From: Dyella terrae
Lineage (GTDB): Bacteria > Pseudomonadota > Gammaproteobacteria > Xanthomonadales > Rhodanobacteraceae
NCBI RefSeq assembly: GCF_004322705.1
Contig: NZ_SIZZ01000002.1
Coordinates: 868,001 to 932,000, forward strand
Direction of reading: 5' to 3'
DNA: 64,000 nt
In this document: piece by piece, positions 54,312 to 61,100 of the stretch
How positions within the stretch are numbered: the first letter of the stretch is position 1
How the letters are laid out: the number at the start of each line of letters is the position of its first letter
Made by a program: the position numbers and the translations under genes
The notes under the pieces: model-generated
What the model was told of the DNA's origin: nothing
The model's database searches: none
Seen by the model: only the letters and a program-made list of their open reading frames with translations

Positions 54312-55055
54312 ATGAAACAACTGCTTATTTATGAGCAGCCGCTGGCGTTGAACCGTCACCAGCACCGGCACCTGCGCCTCAAGGCCGAGCTGGGCGGTTA
54401 TGGCTTCGCCAGTCACCTCAATTCGGTGCCCCTGACCACGGTTGAATTCGCCCAGGCGGCCCGCGACTTCCCCATCGTTTTTGCCGGTACGCCCGACGAT
54501 GCCAGCATGCCGGCCGCGTTGCTCGGCCTGGACAAGGACGACAACCTGTTTGTCGATGCGCAGGGTCAGTGGGCAGCCGACGTCTACGTGCCGGCCTTCC
54601 TGCGTCGCTACCCGTTCGTGGTGGCCAGCAAGGACGAGTCGCCGGAAGACTTCACCGTCTGCGTGGAACATGCCTTCGTCACCACGGACGACAAAGGCCT
54701 GCCCTTGTTCGAGGAAAGCGGCGACGACGCCCCTGCTTTGCAGCGTGCGGTGAGTTTCCTTGCCGATTACCAGAATGAAGTGCGTCGCACCGAAGTGATG
54801 ATGCAGCAGCTGCGCGAACACAAGCTGCTGATCGAGCGCACGCTGAAAGTAGAACGCAGTGGCAACGAACCGCAGTCGCTGAGTGGCTTCTGTGTGGTTG
54901 ACGAAGCCCGCCTGCAGAAGCTCGGTGCCAAGGCACTGGAAAAGTTGTCGCGCAGCGGCTCGCTCGGTTTGCTTTACGTACACCTGATGTCGCTAACCAA
55001 CGTGCAGCGCCTTTCCACACGATGGGATGCGCGGGCGAGAAGCCCGCGCCACTGA
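54312..55055 (+). CDS. SapC-family protein
   Basis: 247 residues, no signal peptide. SapC-like pattern: MKQLLIYEQPLALNRHQHR, SHLNSVPLTTVEFAQAARDF and PIVFAGTPDD near the start, WAADVYVPAFLRRYPFVVAS in the middle and SGFCVVDEARLQKL near the end. SapC of Campylobacter fetus belongs to the S-layer protein gene set; in other Proteobacteria the role is unknown. CAGGGGAACTCCAT precedes ATG 54312. The natural end seems to be LMSLTNVQRL; the last residues DARARSPRH are coded by a GC hairpin. The giant adhesin gene begins 72 bases later, so a shared operon is likely. Confidence 0.88.
   Translation: MKQLLIYEQPLALNRHQHRHLRLKAELGGYGFASHLNSVPLTTVEFAQAARDFPIVFAGTPDDASMPAALLGLDKDDNLFVDAQGQWAADVYVPAFLRRYPFVVASKDESPEDFTVCVEHAFVTTDDKGLPLFEESGDDAPALQRAVSFLADYQNEVRRTEVMMQQLREHKLLIERTLKVERSGNEPQSLSGFCVVDEARLQKLGAKALEKLSRSGSLGLLYVHLMSLTNVQRLSTRWDARARSPRH
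55029..55049 (+). repeat. REP-like GC hairpin inside the sapC 3' end
   Basis: GCGCGGGC and GCCCGCGC pair over a 5-base loop and encode part of the C-terminal tail of the SapC protein, right before its stop. No T-run follows. Confidence 0.7.
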
Positions 55056-55062
55056 ACCAAAC

Positions 55063-55084
55063 AAGGCGGCGCTCAGCGCCGCTT
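55063..55084 (+). other. Hairpin between sapC and the adhesin gene
   Basis: AAGGCGGCGCT and AGCGCCGCTT form a GC-rich stem with one bulge, followed by a loosely T-rich stretch (CGTCGTTTCGC). It may reduce read-through from sapC into the adhesin gene. Confidence 0.5.
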
Positions 55085-55127
55085 CGTCGTTTCGCATCCA
55101 CGTCATTCGCAAGTTTGGGAGCAGTCC

Positions 55128-58100
55128 ATGAACGCCAAGTCCCCGTCGCGTGCGCGCCGCCTCGTGTCCAGTCCCGCTGGCGCCGGCATCTCGCTCAAGA
55201 CCATCACCGCAGCGCTCTACGCCGTCATCGGCGTAGGTCTCGGTGGACAGGCCCTGGCTGCCTCCACCATCAACGCTGACGGCAAGGCAGGGACGGTGGT
55301 CAAACCGCCAACGGCAGGCAACGTCATCGAAGTCGAAACCCACCTCTCCAAAAATGGCGTGGGCTTCAACTCATTCACCGACTTCAACGTTGGGGCCGGC
55401 GACACCGTCAACCTGCGCATGCCGGCAGCAGACGTGAAAAACCTGGTGAACCTGGTCTGGGATACCAAGACCGTCATCAATGGCACCGTGAACAGCTACC
55501 TGTTTAACGGCAACACGATTGGCGGCAATGTGTACTTCGCCGATCCGCACGGCATCGTGGTCGGCAGCACCGGCGTGTTGAACGTGGGTGCGCTGTCGCT
55601 CAGTGCACCCACGCAGTCGTTCATGGATTCGCTGTTGGGGACGGACGGCAAGGTCAACGCTGACGCTACGGCCTTCACCAGCCTGATGCAGGGCACCGAG
55701 CCGCTGGCCAAGTCGGACACCTGCCTGGTCTGCGTCAACGGCACGATCAACGCCAACCAGGCTGTGCGCATCCGTGCCACCGCGATCGATGTCAGCGGCA
55801 CGATCTTCGTAGCCGGCACCGGCACGGATACGTTGGCGACCGCCGTAAACGTGGAAGGCTCGACCACGCCGGTCGTGGTCAACGACGGCAACACCATCCG
55901 ACTGATGGCCGAAGACACCGACAGCGCCGAAGCCGGCGATTCGGCGGCGCATGCGTCGATCAACATCAGCGGAAAGCTGACCACCTCGTCGACCACGAAG
56001 AGTGCGGCCGCTGACGCCGGCAGTTGGGGCCTGGTGTCCGCTACCGCGACGGCAACCAGCAAGTCGGCTTACGAAGATCCGTCCAAGAGCGCGGTGTTCA
56101 AGCAGGCTGGCGACCTGCTGAAGGATCAGGATTCGTTCTTCGAGGACGGTGTCTCTTCGGCGATCCAGGACGCCAACCTGGCCGCCAGCGAGAAGGTCGG
56201 CCAGCTCGCCTACGTCACCTCGTCCTCCAGCGCAACGGTGTCGGTTACCGGCAAGATCACTGCCAGCGGCGACGTCACCCTGAATTCAAAGACGCAGACC
56301 GAAGCGTCCACTGCCGCTACCAGTACCGGCACGGACGATTCGCTGGCGGTCATGGTTACCGGCATGTACGGCGCCGTGGACAGCAAGGCCAGTACCAGCA
56401 TCGACAACGGTGCAGTGGTGAGCAGCGGCGGCAAGGTTTCCGTGCTTGCGGCCACTGACAACAAGCTCGACGTGTCGGCCAGCACCATTGCCAACGCCAG
56501 CGGGCAGCTTGTTGCGACCACGGTTGCGTGGACGCAAGCGGCCGTCGATGCCAATGCGAGCATCAACGGCAACGTGTCGGCGCGAAGCGTCGATATTGGC
56601 GCGCACAACGACAACAGCTTCTCGACCAGCGCCACGGCAAAGACGGCGCAGAGTGGCGGCAACATTGGCATCGCCGGCGCGGTAAGCCTGCAGACCGTCA
56701 AGGCCAATGCAACCCTTGGCAGCACGCTCAACGGCGGCGCGGCGATGTCAGGCGATGTGACGGTGTCCGCGGATACCAACACGACAAAGAATTCCACGGT
56801 CGCCACGACCGGCACCAGCAAGGCCGAAAGCGCTGGCAAGACCGAAGCGCCGACCACCGGCACCAGCGCCAACCTTACCGGCACGATGGCCGGCAAGAGC
56901 AACACCGGCACGGGCACGTCGTTGCCCTTCAAGCTCGGCGCCGCCGTCGCCTGGACCGACAGCCAGAACACCGTGTCGGCCAATGTTGCCGACAACGTCA
57001 CGGTGAAGACCACCGGCAACATCGCCGTGCTGTCGACGCTGACGGATGCCGGCATCCACAACGCCGCTATTGCCGCCACGGTGTCGAAGGCGCCGGACAG
57101 CGCCGCCGGTTCCGGCAGCGGCGGCGGGAGCGGGGGCACGGGTGGCAGCGGTGGTTCCGGCAGCAGTAGCGAGGTGAACATCGCCGCCGCCGTCGCATAT
57201 GCCAACTACGGCCACAACGTTTCGGCGCTCGTCGGGAAGGGCGCGAGTCTGACGGCGGCTCATATCGGCGTGGCCTCGCAGATCATCGTGCCTTACGACT
57301 GGACCTTTGGTCTCTCGGACACCTTTGGCACCTTGTCGAAGATGGGCGACAGCCTCGACGACTTCATCGCCGGCGCGAAGGACTTGCCGAAGCTGGCCGG
57401 TGCTGCGGATGCCATCGTCAAGGGCGCGACGGGCTACGCCAGCGCGTCGGCGACCGGCGACAGCGTCGACATCGGCGGGTCGGTCAACTACTTCGCGATG
57501 ACCAATACGAACCGGGCATGGATCGGCGATGGTGCCACGCTGACGTCCACGGCCCCGGTGGCCAGCACGGCGGGCGCCGACGGCTGGCAAAGCGCGGTCG
57601 ACTGGAACACCTCGCCCATCCAGTGGGCACATTCGATCAGCGTCACGGCCGACACCGATCTTGATGCATTCAACCTGGTGGGTGATATCAAGCCGTGGGC
57701 GAAGAGCACCAAGGGCGATACGGCTGCCATCGGCGGTGCCTTCAACTACGCCGGGTACGACAACACCACGGCGGCCGGCGTGGGCAGTGGCGCCAGGCTG
57801 ACCAGCAACAACGATATTGCAGTCACGGCAACTGGCAGCGACAAGCTCATTGCGATCAGCCCGATCAGCGGCAAGGGCGGCACGGCCAGCATGCAGGGCG
57901 CGGTGGCGATCACCGACGTCAGTGACAGCACGCACGCGTCGGTCAGCTCCGCAGCCACCGTCAAGGGCCGCGCGCTCGCCGTACAGGCGATGAATCCGCT
58001 GATGGTGTGGTCGGTGGCCGGCGCCCTGGCCATGTCCAACGAGGCCAGCATCGGCATCAGTGTCGGCGTCAACAACATCAGCACCGATACGCTGGCACGC

Positions 58101-61100
58101 ATTGGCGACAACAGCGGCGACGAGCCGGTGTCGTCGACGCCCGCGCCGGTGCAGACGGGTGGCTCCATCAACGTGGCCAGCCTGAGTGTCCTGGGGAGCA
58201 GCACCGGGCAGTCGGGTGCGCTGTCGGTGGCCGGCAGCAGTGTTTCGTCCAGCTCGGGCGGCAGCGGCGGCAGCGGCGGTTCGGGCGGCAGTGGTGGTTC
58301 GGGCGGTAGCGCGCAGGCACCGTCGTCCGGCGGCGCGTCCGGCATCATCGACATGCTCAAGCAGGTCAAGACGGTTACCGGCAAGCTGCAAGGCGGCCTG
58401 GAGAAAGTCGATGGCCTCGCCGGTGCCGCGGATACCGTCAGCGGGGATGACTCCGCGTCATCGTTGCTCGACAAGGCGAGCTCCGTCCTCAAGAAGGTCT
58501 CCAGTGTCGACGACACGCTGCAGAAGGTGGTGGGCAAAGCCGGCAGCCTGGGCAAGAAGAACGGCGGCTCCTCCAACTCGAACAGTCAGCAACAGCAAAG
58601 CGGCAGTTTTGGCATTGCCATTTCCGGAACCGCCAGCGTCAATATGGTGGCGCTCAGCTCGCGTGCCGAAGTCGACCAGTCGGTGATCAATGCCAATCAG
58701 GGCAGCGTCACCGTGCAGGCCATCAATAGCGCGCAGCTGGCCAGCGCGGCCGGTTCGGCGGCACTGAAGCGAGGTGGTGGCTCAGGTGGCGATCTGGCCG
58801 GCGCGGTGGCGTATTCGAGCATTGCCGATACGACGTCCGCCACGATAAGCAACAGTACGCTTACCCAGGCGGCCAACGTGGCGGTGCAGGCGCTGGATGG
58901 CAGCGAACAAACCAATGTTGGCGTCGGCGTTGCCGTGCAGACGGGCAGCAGTGGTTCCTCGGCAACGCTCGCCGGCTCTGTGTCCGTCGGCACCTCGGCC
59001 AACAAGACCACCGCTGGCATCAGCAACAGCACGCTCGATGGCGGAACCGGAAACAATCGTTCGCTGGAAGTCACCGCCTACGATCACTCGCGCATCGGCC
59101 AGGGTGCTGGTGCGCTCTATGTCACCACGGGTGGCGGCAACAGCGGCAACGCGGCATTGGGCTTCACCTATGCCTCCATCGCCAACCAGACCAGCGCCTA
59201 CATCACCGGCCATACCGGCAGTGCCACCGCGTGGGACATTGACCACTACGACAACCTCACGTTGCGCGCGCTTGACGCGTCGATGATCGCCGCGGCCGTC
59301 GCCTCCGGTGGCGCCGCCTCCAACGGCAACAGCCTCGCGGGCGCGTTTCTCTGGAACGACGTCGGCAACAGCAGCACCGTCCTGATGGACGGGGGCACGC
59401 ATGCTCGCGTGAGCGGCGATGTCAGCCTGACGGCAAGCGCGGTGAATGCGGGCGACAGCAGCGTCAGCGCGCTGAACGCGCTCATCAACGCACCGGCCTC
59501 CGCCAGCGACTATGACTTCAGCGGCAGCAGCCTGGGCTTCAGCGGCACGGCGCAGTCCGGCGGCGACAGTGCTCAGCCTGATGCCAGCTCGATTTCCTCG
59601 GGTGGATGGGGCAGTTCCATCATCGCCGTTGCAGGTGAGGTGCAGTACGGCAAGAACAACGTCGGCCTGTCCTTCGTTGGCAGCCAGGTGCACAACACGC
59701 ACAGTGTGTCCGTGGGCAATGCCTCCATCAGTTCGACGGGTACCGTGGCGGCAAACGCCAACGACAACACGCGCATCATGAGCCTGGCGGTCGGCGTGGG
59801 TGTGGCTACCGGCCAGCTCGCAGGCCTCGGAAGCGCGACCTACAACAACATCACCAACAAGAGCCAGGTGCTGCTTGGCGCCGCCGTGGGTGCGGGCAAG
59901 ACGGCGACCATCAACGCCGATTACCTCAATGCACTGTCATCGGACCAGTCGGCGATCTACAGCCTGGCGGGCAACGTCGCCATCGGCACCGGCAACGCCG
60001 CGGTCGGCGGTGCGGTGACCTACAACAATATTGCCAACGTGGTGCAGACGCAGGCCTCGGCCGCGGCGATCACCGTCACGCATGACGCCTCGCTCAAGGC
60101 GGCCGAGAACGCGCGCATCATGGCCGGTGCCGTGGCGGCGGGTGGCGCCAAGGGTACGGCGCTGATGCTGTCGTTTGGCTGGAACCAGACGGCAAACCAG
60201 GTCAGTGCGACCCTGGACCAGGGCAGCACGGTGCAGGGCGTCAATGCGACGGTGAGTGCCGACAACGCGGCGGAGATCGATGCGCTGTCCGGCAGCGTCG
60301 CCATCGGCGGCACCGCCGGCGTCGGCCTGGCTGCGAGCGTTGCGGACATCGGCGATGACACTTCGGCGACGATCAGCGACGTTGGATTCAAGCTCACGGG
60401 GCAGGGCAAGGCCAACGCCAGCAGCAGCGGCAGGCAGTACTCGCTTGCCGTGGCCGGCGCATTCGGCGGCGATGGCGCGGGCGCTGGATCGGCGACCTAC
60501 AACACCATTGATAACAATGTCAGCGCCAGCGCGACCAACCTCTATGGCCTGGCGTCGGATGGCACCGGCCTGACCTCTGCCGCGGCGAAGATGAAGAGCT
60601 TGCTGGTCAATGCCAGTAACAGCGCCGCGATCTCCAGTCTGTCCGGCGGCATCGGCGCCAGCGGCACGGCGGGTGTGGGCGCGGCCATCAGCATCGCCGA
60701 CATCGGTGGTGATACCAGTGCCAACCTGAGCGACTCGGTGCTGGATGTCAGCGACAGCACGGCGGTGAATGCCGGCTCGTCGTCGACGATTCGCACCCTG
60801 TCGGTGGCCGGCGCGGCTGCCGGTGAAGTGGCGGTGAGCGGTTCGAGCACCACCAACCTGATCCATAACAGCATCGATGCCGGCATCAGCAATGTCGGGT
60901 CGGTCGACTCCGCCAGTGGTGCTGGCGTCAGCAGCACCAATGCGACCAGCGTCAGCGCGACCAACAACGCATCGATCGATGCGCTGGCAGGTGCGATCAG
61001 CGGCGCAGGCAGTGTGGCCGTGGGTGCCGCGGTGGCGGTCAACGACATCAGCACGACCACCAACGCTTCGTTCATGGGCGGTGCCGACAACCGCACGTAC

